A stretch of DNA of 64,000 bases from NCBI GenBank assembly GCA_049698775.1, contig JBAVYM010000058.1, forward strand, positions 26,986-90,985, in the 5' to 3' direction. The notes under the pieces were generated by a model. That model made no database searches, had not been told where the DNA came from, and worked only from the letters and a program-made list of their open reading frames with translations. Positions 35,607 to 44,054 of the stretch are shown piece by piece. Position numbers and translations under genes: made by a program. The DNA comes from REEB76 sp049698775. Lineage in GTDB: Bacteria > Pseudomonadota > Gammaproteobacteria > Natronospirales > REEB76. Each line of letters starts with the position of its first letter. The first letter of the stretch is position 1.

Positions 35607-37342
35607 CTTTCCGCCATGCCGCTTTCAAGTCTAAGCGCCTGTTCCCGGGTGGTCGAAGGGTCAAGCGTGCCACGCGCCACGGCGCGCACAAAATCAAGAC
35701 TTTCTCGCACATTGATATTGTTCAGAGCAGACCCGACTTGGCGTGCCACATACGCCAGTAATTTACGTTCGTCCGATGCATAGTGCTCACCCAGCCGGTT
35801 GGCGCACACGAGCACCGCCTGGGCTCCCATAGGGAATACATATCCGTCAGCACCCAGCGCACTGTGAAGCTCAGACACGTCAACGTGCTTCGCGCCAGCG
35901 CGCGCTGCTGCCAGGGCCTCATCGTCCGCTTTGACGTACGCAGGGTACGACACTTCACCCTCATGGTTCGCGAGCCTGTATTGCCCGTCTTTTCGCAGAT
36001 ATAAGCCTACACCCGGTGAACGCAACGTCGTGTGGACGTTCCGGGTCGTGGCGGTAAGCAATTCCAGCGCTGTTTCATAACCTCCACAATGGTGCGCGAA
36101 GCGCCGCAGGGCCTTGTCCGCCAGGTATCTGCGCCGGAAAAACATCCGTTCGACGAATGTGCCTGCGTAATTGCGCACCTGGCTGAGCACGATGCCGAGC
36201 GCTAGTGGCACGACAATTTGCAGCAGCAAGCTGGCGCCGGTGCCGAGTGCAGCATGTTGCAGCACGCTGTTAAGCGCCGCCAAAATTCCGACTACCAGCG
36301 CGGTAACACCGCCATACACCAGCGTGCGGTCCAGTACCAGGGACACCGCCACCACTCGGTGACGCAGTACCGCATACACGAAACCGCACCCAGCCAACAC
36401 CATGCCAGCGGTCCAGAGTAAATTCCAACTAAACGCCATATCAGTAAATACGTCTGATGTCACGGCCGACAACACCCAGAGTGAGCCACTCCAAAGCATC
36501 CAGCGCAGCCGTTGTCGCGACGTGGCATTCACGGCGTGATAACCCACGAACAGCATGAGCAAGGGAACGAAATACGACACGCCCAGCAAACTTCCCCAGG
36601 CGGGAATAAGCCAAATAGCAGACCCGCTCAGAGTAAACCAAAGATTGTCGGCCAGCACCTCAAAGAGAGAGGCTGCACATACAAGCGCGAAAGCCAAACG
36701 CCACAGCAGAAGCGTTCGCCGCTTGAATAACCCTTCCAGCATGGCTTCGAACATGAAGTAGAAGCCAACTCGCGACAACACTACGCAGAGATACGCCGAC
36801 AACATTACGGCGATCCCAACGGCACCGTCCATTGGCGCAAACTCCAATGCAATGCCTGTCATCCAGGCGATAACCCACAGCCCCATGCCAGCCGCGGCGC
36901 GGTCACGGCCACGCCACAGCAACATCAGCGCAAACACACACATCAATCCGACTAGGCACATGGTTGACAAAGAAGCAATCCGTGCGCCGGTGCTGTGACT
37001 GATATCCACCGAAGTTATCGGCACCGTCAGCACTCCGCTTGGTCGCTGAAACACCAGGTCATAGGTGTGTCCCAGGGGTAGGGCCTGGCCTGGGCTATTG
37101 ATCGCAATAGTGACCGCCATGCGGCTCACGGTATTTAACGCAGGCAGATCAATCTGGTCACCCGCGCGCAGTGCCGGCGGCAGCGGAATACCAGCCAGTG
37201 GTTTAATCACCGCGACGCGCGCACTGGCCACTTGCACAACGAATGGAAACCCGGATGGCCGGAACGCTCGATAGGCTCCATAAACGCCCACAACCAGAAC
37301 CATGATGCTGAGAAGCACCTGCAACGGATAGCGGTAACGCAT
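35603..37342 (-). CDS. membrane 7TM-GAF protein, paralogue of the 26039 gene, inside the arn operon
   Basis: A 579-residue protein with the same order as its paralogue: one N-terminal helix, a periplasmic PDZ-like segment (PLPPALRAGDQIDLPALN), about eight further membrane helices, linker YAGTFVERMFFRRRYLADKA, and a GAF-like domain with YVFPMGAQAVLVCANRLGEH. The segment LNSVLQHAALGTGASLLLQI is identical in both copies and the DNA there looks about 80 percent alike. No output enzyme domain is present. It lies between arnA and arnD and overlaps arnD by ATGA, so it is probably made together with the Ara4N enzymes. AGGAGAGG precedes ATG 37342, inside the relic reading frame upstream. Confidence 0.85.
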   Translation of the reverse strand: MRYRYPLQVLLSIMVLVVGVYGAYRAFRPSGFPFVVQVASARVAVIKPLAGIPLPPALRAGDQIDLPALNTVSRMAVTIAINSPGQALPLGHTYDLVFQRPSGVLTVPITSVDISHSTGARIASLSTMCLVGLMCVFALMLLWRGRDRAAAGMGLWVIAWMTGIALEFAPMDGAVGIAVMLSAYLCVVLSRVGFYFMFEAMLEGLFKRRTLLLWRLAFALVCAASLFEVLADNLWFTLSGSAIWLIPAWGSLLGVSYFVPLLMLFVGYHAVNATSRQRLRWMLWSGSLWVLSAVTSDVFTDMAFSWNLLWTAGMVLAGCGFVYAVLRHRVVAVSLVLDRTLVYGGVTALVVGILAALNSVLQHAALGTGASLLLQIVVPLALGIVLSQVRNYAGTFVERMFFRRRYLADKALRRFAHHCGGYETALELLTATTRNVHTTLRSPGVGLYLRKDGQYRLANHEGEVSYPAYVKADDEALAAARAGAKHVDVSELHSALGADGYVFPMGAQAVLVCANRLGEHYASDERKLLAYVARQVGSALNNINVRESLDFVRAVARGTLDPSTTREQALRLESGMAES

Positions 37343-37345
37343 ACC

Positions 37346-37423
37346 TCAACCTCTCCTGCTACGCATGTGCGCGGCATACACAACAACGGTAAGAAGTATC
37401 AACAGCGGATAACGGCGTGACAC
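37346..37423 (-). pseudogene. relic N-terminus of a third 7TM-GAF gene copy
   Basis: A 25-codon frame reads VSRRYPLLILLTVVVYAAHM then RSRRG and a stop. It closely matches the start of the first 7TM-GAF protein (MSRRYPLLILVTIIL), then breaks off 3 bases before the second paralogue. Its last codons contain the AGGAGAGG ribosome site used by that gene. It could be a leftover of gene duplication, or now act as a short leader peptide. Confidence 0.5.
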
Positions 37424-37473
37424 ATCCCAACCCTTCTTTACAAGCATGCCTGTGTCTATGCGTTATTTACAGA

Positions 37474-37543
37474 CGCAGGTTGGGGTGAGCGGAGCAAACT
37501 CCAGCGGCAATCGCGTTGGGGTTCGGAAGACCTCACCCCAATC
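37474..37543. repeat. 70-bp inverted-repeat element, copy 1
   Basis: The ends are self-complementary (GGTTGGGGTGAG at the left, CTCACCCCAA at the right). The whole element matches the reverse complement of 55234-55303, including the inner GTTCGGAAGACCTCAC or CTTCGGAAGACCTCAC block. It sits between the arnA dehydrogenase gene and the 7TM-GAF gene, inside the arn operon. Confidence 0.75.
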
Positions 37544-37583
37544 TACCGTGGTCAGGAGACGCAATAATGATTTTCAGCATCGC

Positions 37584-38636
37584 TCAAATGCTCTCTTCCA
37601 CTAACCGCCGCACCTCGGCCACGTGGCTGCGGTAGAACTCGAAGATCTTGCGCAGCGCGGTTTTCATGTCCACTTTCGGTTCCCAGCCGAGTTCCTTGCG
37701 AGTGTGGTCCACGTTGGGCAGGCGGTTTTCCACGTCTTGATAACCCTTGCCGTAGTAGTCGTCGGCCTTCACGTCCAGCAGTTTCACTTTCCTAGCTGAA
37801 TCACGGTACTCCGGCATGCTGTTGGCGATTTCCAGCATCATGTCGGCCAGTTCCTTGACGGAATGGCTGTTCGCCGGATTGCCGATGTTGTAGATGCGGC
37901 TGCTCGCGACGCCGGCTTTGTTCTCGATGATGCGCATGAGCGCGTCTATGCCGTCGTCTATATAGGTATAGGCGCGCCGGCGCGCGCCACCGTCCACCAG
38001 CTTGATGTTCTCGCCGCGTACGATCTGGCCCAGGAACTGGGTGACCACGCGCGAGCTGCCTTCCTTGGGCGTGTAGATGGAATCCAGGCCAGGTCCGATC
38101 CAGTTGAACGGCCGGAACAGCGTGAACTCCAGTTTTTCCTTGGTGCCGTAAGCCCAGATGACGCGGTCCATGAGCTGTTTGGAGCAGGAGTAAATCCAGC
38201 GCTGCATGGGTATGGGCCCGAGAATCAGCTCCGATGAGTACGGATCGAAACCGGGATCGCGGCACATGCCATAAACTTCCGAGGTGGACGGGAACAGCAC
38301 GCGCTTTTTGTACTTCACACACTGGCGCACGATGGGCAGGTTGGCCTCGAAGTCCAGCTCGAACACCCTCAGCGGATCCTGTACGTAGGTGGCAGGCGTG
38401 GCGATAGCCACCAGCGGCAGCACCACGTCGCATTTGCGCACGTGGTATTCCACCCACTCCTTGTTGATGGTGATGTCGCCCTCGAAAAAGTTGAAGCGCC
38501 TGTTATCACGCAGGTCGCTCACCCGGTCCGATTGCATGTCCATGCCGTGGACTTCCCAGTCGGTGGTTTCCACTATGCGCTTGCTCAGGTGATGGCCGAT
38601 GAAGCCGTTCACACCCAGGATCAGGATTTTCTTCAC
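37584..38636 (-). CDS. arnA: UDP-glucuronate oxidative decarboxylase (ArnA dehydrogenase half)
   Basis: A 350-residue extended SDR protein: LILGVNGFIGHHLSKRIV binds NAD, STSEVYGM supplies Ser/Thr, IYSCSKQLMDRVIWAYG the Tyr-x3-Lys pair, and GGARRRAYTYIDDGIDAL the Arg that separates decarboxylation from simple epimerisation. It makes UDP-4-keto-pentose from UDP-glucuronate. In E. coli this is the C-terminal half of bifunctional ArnA; here it is a separate gene starting 2 bases after the formyltransferase stop. The start is ATG 38636. Confidence 0.94.
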   Translation of the reverse strand: MKKILILGVNGFIGHHLSKRIVETTDWEVHGMDMQSDRVSDLRDNRRFNFFEGDITINKEWVEYHVRKCDVVLPLVAIATPATYVQDPLRVFELDFEANLPIVRQCVKYKKRVLFPSTSEVYGMCRDPGFDPYSSELILGPIPMQRWIYSCSKQLMDRVIWAYGTKEKLEFTLFRPFNWIGPGLDSIYTPKEGSSRVVTQFLGQIVRGENIKLVDGGARRRAYTYIDDGIDALMRIIENKAGVASSRIYNIGNPANSHSVKELADMMLEIANSMPEYRDSARKVKLLDVKADDYYGKGYQDVENRLPNVDHTRKELGWEPKVDMKTALRKIFEFYRSHVAEVRRLVEESI

Positions 38637-38638
38637 GC

Positions 38639-39568
38639 TTAGTCTCCCAAAGACAATGGTTGGTTTCCGTGACGCTCGGCCAGGCGCGCCGCATCCATGG
38701 CCGCGCCGTCCAATTCGAGAATCACTACTTCAAAACGCTTGGCGTCACCACAATCGGCATAACAGCGCCCCTCTTCCACGTACAGCGACGGCTTTGCGTG
38801 GCGCGCGGCTTCACCGGCGTAATGGCTGCGCAACACCTTAAGCGGTTTGCCGTCCGCCGCGCTGAACGCGCCGGGATAGGGCGGCGCCACGGCACGGACG
38901 AGATTATGGACCGCCTGCGCCGGCAGCCGCCAATCAATGCGGCCGTCTTCCGGCCCACGCCGGCCGAAATAACTGCCAGCCTTCAAATCCAGCGGCCGAC
39001 GGGGCGCTGTGCCTTTCAGTAATCCCGGCAGGCTGCGATCCAAGACCATCTCTGCCGCTAGCGTAACCTTGTTGAAGACTTCAATAGCAGTGTCGTCCGG
39101 CAGAATCGGCACCGCCTGCTGATCCACCAGATCACCGGCGTCGGGCTTCACCTCCATATAGTGCAGGCTGGCGCCGGTCTCGCGCTCGCCATGGATGATG
39201 GCCCAGTTGATGGGCACCCGGCCGCGGTATTTCGGCAGCAACGAACCGTGCATGTTAAGCGCGCCGCGGCGCGGAATGCGCAGCAACGGTTCCTTCAACA
39301 TGAAGCGATAATAAAACGAAAATAGGAAATCCGGTTTGAGCGCTGCAATGCGCTCCACAAACTCGGGCGCGTTGGGATTGCCCGGTACCACGACCGGGAT
39401 ACGGTTCAGCTCGGCGAGCCGCTGGACACTGCCAAACCACACATTCTCGCGTGGGTCGTCCTCGTGCGTCGCTACCAGCGAAACCTTGACGCCGTGCGCC
39501 AGCAGCACCGACAGACAGCGCACACCGACGTTGTGATAGCCGAAGACGACGGCGCTTGCCGGAACCAT
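38639..39568 (-). CDS. arnA: UDP-Ara4N formyltransferase (ArnA formyltransferase half)
   Basis: A 309-residue methionyl-tRNA formyltransferase-like protein: ASAVVFGYHNVGVRCLSVLL at the start as in ArnA, the catalytic Asn-His pair in RGALNMHGSLLPKYRGRVP, and the Asp region GASLHYMEVKPDAGDLVDQ. It formylates UDP-Ara4N with 10-formyl-tetrahydrofolate. The C-terminal half resembles the OB-like end domain. The start is ATG 39568, where family similarity begins; the ribosome site is poor. A 113-base gap with a hairpin repeat separates it from arnC, the only real break in the operon apart from the 241-base gap after arnA. Confidence 0.92.
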   Translation of the reverse strand: MVPASAVVFGYHNVGVRCLSVLLAHGVKVSLVATHEDDPRENVWFGSVQRLAELNRIPVVVPGNPNAPEFVERIAALKPDFLFSFYYRFMLKEPLLRIPRRGALNMHGSLLPKYRGRVPINWAIIHGERETGASLHYMEVKPDAGDLVDQQAVPILPDDTAIEVFNKVTLAAEMVLDRSLPGLLKGTAPRRPLDLKAGSYFGRRGPEDGRIDWRLPAQAVHNLVRAVAPPYPGAFSAADGKPLKVLRSHYAGEAARHAKPSLYVEEGRCYADCGDAKRFEVVILELDGAAMDAARLAERHGNQPLSLGD

Positions 39569-39593
39569 ACTAAGCCGCGCCGCTAAAAAGCTT

Positions 39594-39619
39594 ACCCTCT
39601 CCCGCTGGCGGAAGAGGGT
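39594..39619. repeat. hairpin repeat between arnC and arnA
   Basis: ACCCTCTCCCGCTGGCGGAAGAGGGT, an inverted repeat of ACCCTCT/AGAGGGT. A similar CTCCCGCCGGGGGAGAGG hairpin lies near 52692. It could attenuate the transcript between arnC and arnA. Confidence 0.55.
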
Positions 39620-39681
39620 GTAGAAGCAAGGAACCCCAGACAAAATACGAGTGTGGAGCACAACGATCTACAAAACACTTT

Positions 39682-40647
39682 TTATTCATCCGAAGATTTC
39701 TTTTCCAGGATCGCGCGAATCAGGTAGCGCGGGCGGCGCTGGACCTCCTGATAAATGCGGCCGATGTATTCACCCAGCAAACCGATGCCGAACAGCATGA
39801 TGCCGATGAGGAAGAACACGATGGCGAATAGGGTGAACACGCCCTGCACCTGCGGACCCTCCACGAGACGATTGATCACCATATAAATGACCAGGATTCC
39901 CGCCAGGATAGTGATCACGAATCCGGCCACCGAAAATACCTGCAACGGCATCACTGAAAAGCCCGTGACCAGATCGAAATTCAGGCGGATGAGCTTGTAC
40001 AGCGAGTACTTGGACTGACCTTTTTCGCGCTCGTTGTGTTCCACTTCGATTTCCACCGGCTTGAGTGCATACAGATAGGCCAGCGCCGGAATGAAAGTAT
40101 TAATCTCGCTGGTGTTATTGATGGCGTCAATTACGTGGCGGCTGTAGCCGCGCAGCATGCAACCCTGGTCGGTCATGCGCACCTTGGTGATGCGTTCGCG
40201 CAGACGATTCATCAGGCGTGAGGCCAGCTTGCGCCAGGCCACGTCACGGCGCTTGCGACGGATGGTACCCACGTAGTCGTAGCCCTCGTCCATCTTGAGC
40301 AGTAGATTACCGACTTCTTCCGGCGGGTTCTGCAAGTCCGCATCCAGGGTGATAACGGCTTCACCGCGCGACGCGCTGAAACCGGCGAGGATGGCAGCGT
40401 GCTGTCCGAAATTGCTCTGCAACAGCACCACGCGCGTCATCTCCGGCCGTTTCTCGAATTGCTCGCGCAGCAAGGCTGCTGAGCGGTCAGCGCTGCCGTC
40501 ATCCACGAACACGCATTCATAGCTGCGGCCAAGCGCATCCATGGCGGGATACAGGCGCGCGAACAGCACCGGCAGGGATTCCTCCTCGTTATAGACGGGA
40601 ATCACCACGGAAACTTCCGGAACGCGGGTTGTTCTCACTGCTGCCAT
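39682..40647 (-). CDS. arnC: undecaprenyl-phosphate 4-deoxy-4-formamido-L-arabinose transferase
   Basis: A 321-residue GT2 glycosyltransferase with two C-terminal membrane helices, the ArnC layout and length (322 in E. coli). It shows VSVVIPVYNEEESLPVLFAR, the nucleotide Asp in CVFVDDGSADRSAALL, the DxD-like ITLDADLQNPPEEV and QGCMLRGYSRHVI. The helices are about 230-260 and 265-295. It joins formyl-Ara4N to undecaprenyl phosphate at the inner membrane. It begins 12 bases after the arnB stop. Confidence 0.94.
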   Translation of the reverse strand: MAAVRTTRVPEVSVVIPVYNEEESLPVLFARLYPAMDALGRSYECVFVDDGSADRSAALLREQFEKRPEMTRVVLLQSNFGQHAAILAGFSASRGEAVITLDADLQNPPEEVGNLLLKMDEGYDYVGTIRRKRRDVAWRKLASRLMNRLRERITKVRMTDQGCMLRGYSRHVIDAINNTSEINTFIPALAYLYALKPVEIEVEHNEREKGQSKYSLYKLIRLNFDLVTGFSVMPLQVFSVAGFVITILAGILVIYMVINRLVEGPQVQGVFTLFAIVFFLIGIMLFGIGLLGEYIGRIYQEVQRRPRYLIRAILEKKSSDE

Positions 40648-40659
40648 GATGTCCTCGCT

Positions 40660-41787
40660 TCAAGCCGCCATAAGGCAGGCCGCCAATGCCTCACACACCC
40701 GCTCCACATCGGAGAGCGCCATGCCGGGAAACAGCGGCAAAGTCACGGTTTCGCGGCCGATGCGCTCGGCATTCGGGAACTGGCCTTCACGGTATCCCAT
40801 GTTTTTATACAGCGTAAACTGGTTTAGTGCCTGATAGTGTATGCCGAGGCCGATCTGGTGTTCATGGTGCATACGCTCCCGAAGCGCTGTCCGGTCCGGA
40901 CAGGCACGATTGTAATGCGGCAGCAGCGTGAACATGTGCCAACTGTGGCCCTCGTCGCCGCGCGCCGGCACCACGCCGAGTTTCTCGTCGCCCAGCAATT
41001 CGAAATAGCGGTACGCCAACTGACGGCGCTTCTTGTTGAACTCATCCAAATGCCTGAGCTGGCCCAGACCCACCGCCGCCGCCACGTCCGTCATGTTGTG
41101 CTTGCTGGCCGGGCGTGTCACGTCCATGCCGCCATCCGCGAGCTTGGTGATGCCGTGGAAGCGCAGGATTTCGAGCTGCCGCGTCTCCTCGGCGTCGGCC
41201 AGCGACACCGCGCCACCTTCGATGGTGGTGAGATTCTTGTTGGCATGGAAGCTGAACACCACGATGTCACCGAAGGATCCGATTTTCTTTCCCTTATATG
41301 ACGTGCCGATGGCCTGGGCCGCATCTTCCACCACGCGCAAATTGTGTTTCTTCGCTAGCGCGTACACACCATCCTGATCCACTGCCAGGCCGTTGAGATG
41401 CACCGGCATGATGGCACGGGTTTTGGGCGTGACCGCCGCCGCGGCCTGATCCAGTTTCAAGGCACGCGACTTGAGGTCCACGTCCACCAGCACCGGCTTC
41501 GCACCCAGGCGCAGCACCACGTTGGCAGTGGCGGCGAAGGTCATGGCCGGCACGATCACTTCGTCACCCGGTTTGATACCTGCAATCACCAACGCTTCTT
41601 CCAGCGCGCCGGTGGCGTGCAGAAATGCGCGCACCTGACGACCACCGCCAAGATACTCAGCCAAACCCTTCTCGAATTCGGCTACCTTGGGACCGGTAGT
41701 GATCCAGCCGGAGCGCAGCACCTCAGCCACGTTCTCGATGATGTCCTCGTCAATGCTCGGACGAGTGAACGGTAAATACTCACTCAT
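40660..41787 (-). CDS. arnB: UDP-4-amino-4-deoxy-L-arabinose oxoglutarate aminotransferase
   Basis: A 375-residue DegT/DnrJ-family PLP enzyme, close to the E. coli ArnB length (379). PSIDEDIIENVAEVLRSGWI opens it. GDEVIVPAMTFAATANVVLR and VVEDAAQAIGTSYKGKKIG hold PLP, and the Schiff-base Lys is in VVFSFHANKNLTTIEGG. It transfers an amino group from glutamate to UDP-4-keto-pentose, giving UDP-Ara4N. ATG 41787 is used because the longer open frame upstream overlaps arnE and lacks family similarity. It starts 8 bases after the arnE stop. Confidence 0.94.
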   Translation of the reverse strand: MSEYLPFTRPSIDEDIIENVAEVLRSGWITTGPKVAEFEKGLAEYLGGGRQVRAFLHATGALEEALVIAGIKPGDEVIVPAMTFAATANVVLRLGAKPVLVDVDLKSRALKLDQAAAAVTPKTRAIMPVHLNGLAVDQDGVYALAKKHNLRVVEDAAQAIGTSYKGKKIGSFGDIVVFSFHANKNLTTIEGGAVSLADAEETRQLEILRFHGITKLADGGMDVTRPASKHNMTDVAAAVGLGQLRHLDEFNKKRRQLAYRYFELLGDEKLGVVPARGDEGHSWHMFTLLPHYNRACPDRTALRERMHHEHQIGLGIHYQALNQFTLYKNMGYREGQFPNAERIGRETVTLPLFPGMALSDVERVCEALAACLMAA

Positions 41788-41795
41788 GTTCTTGT

Positions 41796-42167
41796 TCAAC
41801 CTCTGGCAACCAGATACACGCCGACGATGATGACCGCGATACCGGTGATGCGCACCGCGCTCAGGGATTCGCCCAGCAGCCACCAAGCCGCAATGGCAGT
41901 CACCACATAGCCCAGCGACAGCATCGGATACGCGATACTCACCGGTACCCGCGACAGCGCCAGTATCCACACCACTACGCTCACCACATAACACGCGAGT
42001 CCGCCCAGGATGTGAGGTTCAAACGCCAGCTTCCAACCTGCCGACATAATGGTGGCGAACTGCAACTTGATCACGCCCATGTGTTGCACACCCGCCTTGA
42101 GCAACAATTGCGCGGCGGCGTTCAGCAACACGCCGGTGATCACCAGCAGGAAACTGATCAGATTCAT
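41796..42167 (-). CDS. arnE: EamA/SMR-type flippase subunit, ArnE-like
   Basis: A 123-residue protein with four membrane helices (about 3-18, 48-65, 74-95 and 101-120). It shows LLNAAAQLLLKAGV, a typical start of SMR transporters, and PVSIAYPMLSLGYVVTAIAA. In E. coli ArnE and ArnF form a heterodimer that flips undecaprenyl-phosphate-Ara4N to the periplasm. Only one such gene is seen here, so it may work as a homodimer or pair with a protein encoded elsewhere. Its start overlaps the arnT stop by ATGA. Confidence 0.87.
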   Translation of the reverse strand: MNLISFLLVITGVLLNAAAQLLLKAGVQHMGVIKLQFATIMSAGWKLAFEPHILGGLACYVVSVVVWILALSRVPVSIAYPMLSLGYVVTAIAAWWLLGESLSAVRITGIAVIIVGVYLVARG

Positions 42168-43963
42168 GGCTTCTTCACCGCGACACGCTCCGGATCCCGG
42201 CCGATGACTTGCATGGGCACGCCCTGCTTCGCCAGCTCGTTATAGGTCGTGATGGGCATCACCGCCAGCGCCTGCGGATCATTTTGCCAGCGCGCAATGA
42301 AATCCGGCAGAGTCGGAATCCACTGGTCCGGCTCGCGGCTGATGCCAAACGCCAGCTCACCCTGATAGGCCACCAGCGTCAGCGTGCGCTTGAGATAAAA
42401 CGGCAACGATTGCTGGTAATCGTTCAGGCTGTAAAACGGTATGCCCGGCTTGTTGTAGGCGTTGATCTGCTTCGCGAGCGAGTGCCCAGAATACACCGGC
42501 GAAAACACCTGGGCGCCGGTCGTGACCACCTGCGTTGCGAGGAACAGTGCGACGCCGAGCAGAGCCATGGCCACGCCCACCTGACGGAAATATGCCGTGA
42601 AGAAACCGGCAATGGCGATGATTAGCAGCAACGCGCAGCCGACGACCAGCCACGGCAGAAACGCTTTGTAAAGTTCCAGCGACACATTGCCGCCGTCGCG
42701 CTGCAACAACGGTGCCAGCCACAACCCTACAATGGCCAGCAGCATGCACAAGATGGCACTGATGAACACGTCGCCGCGACGGCGCTGCGCCAGTTCGCGT
42801 CCGATGATGAGAGCGAGCGCCGGCATTATCGGCAGGATGTAACTCATCAACTTTGAATCAGAGAAAGAGAAAAATACGAAGATCAGCACGCACCAGATCC
42901 ACAGGAACAGCGTGTAATGAAATCCAGATGTTTGCGCGTTCGCATCGGCACGCCAAAATACCCGCACTATCGAACGCACGAACTGCGGCCACCAGGGTAA
43001 CAAACCGAACAATAGCACCGGAATGAAATACCACCAGGCGCCGGGACGGTGCGCTACCGGTGTCAGGAACCGCTGGAAATGTTCATAAATGAAAAAGTGA
43101 TGGAAGAATTCCGGATTGCGCAAGCTCACCGCCACGAACCAGGGCGCGGCGATTATCAGGAAAATGATAACGCCGCCGTACCAGTGCAATTGTTTCCAAC
43201 GCTTCCAGTCACGGCTGATGAGCGTATAAATGATGAATACCGCGCCCGGTAACACCACTGCTTCCAGCCCCTTGCTCAACATGCCAAGCGCCGCCGCTGC
43301 CCAAGCAAGATACATCCAGCCACGGCGCCTGGCTATATTCGACGCGGCTGCTCCCGGCGTCCTGCCTCCCGCAGCACTTGCACTTCCCTGTGCATCGGCT
43401 GCTCCCGGCGCTCCTATCGGAGCGCCCCTGCCTCCTCCCCCTTCGGGGACTTCCAAGGGTCGCGCAGCACTTGCACTTCCCTGTGCATCGTCCGCGCTCT
43501 GCATAGCCAACAGAAATGCGAACGCGCTCATGCACATGAAGAACGACACGCCCATGTCCAGCGTGTTGAAGTGACCCATGATGATGTAATACATGCCGCT
43601 GCCGAGCAGCAAGGCCGCGCACCAGGCCGTGCGCCGGTCAAACAACCGCCAGCCCACCCACGCGGTCATGAGCACGCCCAGGAATCCGGTGAGCGCCGTC
43701 CACAGCCGCGAAGTCCAGTTGGACTGGCCGAACAGCTCGTAGGCGACGGCGGTGGTCCAGTATTGCAGTGCCGGTTTCTCGAAATACTTGAGCCCGTCGA
43801 GCCGCGGCGTCAGCCAGTCGCCGCTCGCCACCATCTCGCGGGGGATTTCCGCGTAACGGCCCTCGTCGGTCTGGAACAGGTCGCGATATTGCAGGTTGGC
43901 GAACCACAGCACGGCAAAGCAGACCGCTGCCAAGATGACCAGAATGCGTGTGGAATTGGACAT
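42164..43963 (-). CDS. arnT: lipid A 4-amino-4-deoxy-L-arabinose transferase (GT83/PMT family), with in-frame repeat insert
   Basis: A 599-residue multi-span glycosyltransferase. The catalytic Asp/Glu loop is in YRDLFQTDEGRYAEIPREM, after the first membrane helix, followed by WLTPRLDGLKYFEKPALQYW as in ArnT. About 11-12 helices follow and then a periplasmic C-terminal domain. It transfers Ara4N to lipid A and so lowers binding of cationic peptides. Oddity: about 48 residues rich in Ala, Gly and Pro near position 160-207, with DAQGSASAA twice, come from a DNA repeat and break the normal spacing of two membrane helices. Similarity to ArnT on both sides suggests the insert is tolerated, but this is not shown. 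Confidence 0.9.
   Translation of the reverse strand: MSNSTRILVILAAVCFAVLWFANLQYRDLFQTDEGRYAEIPREMVASGDWLTPRLDGLKYFEKPALQYWTTAVAYELFGQSNWTSRLWTALTGFLGVLMTAWVGWRLFDRRTAWCAALLLGSGMYYIIMGHFNTLDMGVSFFMCMSAFAFLLAMQSADDAQGSASAARPLEVPEGGGGRGAPIGAPGAADAQGSASAAGGRTPGAAASNIARRRGWMYLAWAAAALGMLSKGLEAVVLPGAVFIIYTLISRDWKRWKQLHWYGGVIIFLIIAAPWFVAVSLRNPEFFHHFFIYEHFQRFLTPVAHRPGAWWYFIPVLLFGLLPWWPQFVRSIVRVFWRADANAQTSGFHYTLFLWIWCVLIFVFFSFSDSKLMSYILPIMPALALIIGRELAQRRRGDVFISAILCMLLAIVGLWLAPLLQRDGGNVSLELYKAFLPWLVVGCALLLIIAIAGFFTAYFRQVGVAMALLGVALFLATQVVTTGAQVFSPVYSGHSLAKQINAYNKPGIPFYSLNDYQQSLPFYLKRTLTLVAYQGELAFGISREPDQWIPTLPDFIARWQNDPQALAVMPITTYNELAKQGVPMQVIGRDPERVAVKKP
43347..43490. repeat. tandem dispersed repeat inserted in frame in arnT
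   Basis: The core GCTGCTCCCGGCG ... GCAGCACTTGCACTTCCCTG TGCATCG occurs at 43347-43397 and again at 43397-43490. The second copy is interrupted by about 50 bases with hairpins (GGCGCTCC/GGAGCGCC and CCCC/GGGG). The first copy matches the reverse complement of 52489-52540 at about 45 of 51 positions by eye. Confidence 0.75.
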
Positions 43964-44054
43964 GCTATCCGGTGGAGTGAATCATTTTAGTGGAGCGGCG
44001 CAGTATATATGAGAATCTGAATTTGCGCTCCAAGCTGTTGTTTTTACGGCAAGT

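Noticed and set aside
41788..41994. An upstream extension of ArnB
   Set aside because: It overlaps arnE in another frame and has no aminotransferase similarity; ATG 41787 fits the family start.
43347..43490. A CRISPR-like array
   Set aside because: There are only two unequal repeat copies in tandem, no spacers and no cas genes; it is a dispersed repeat inside arnT.
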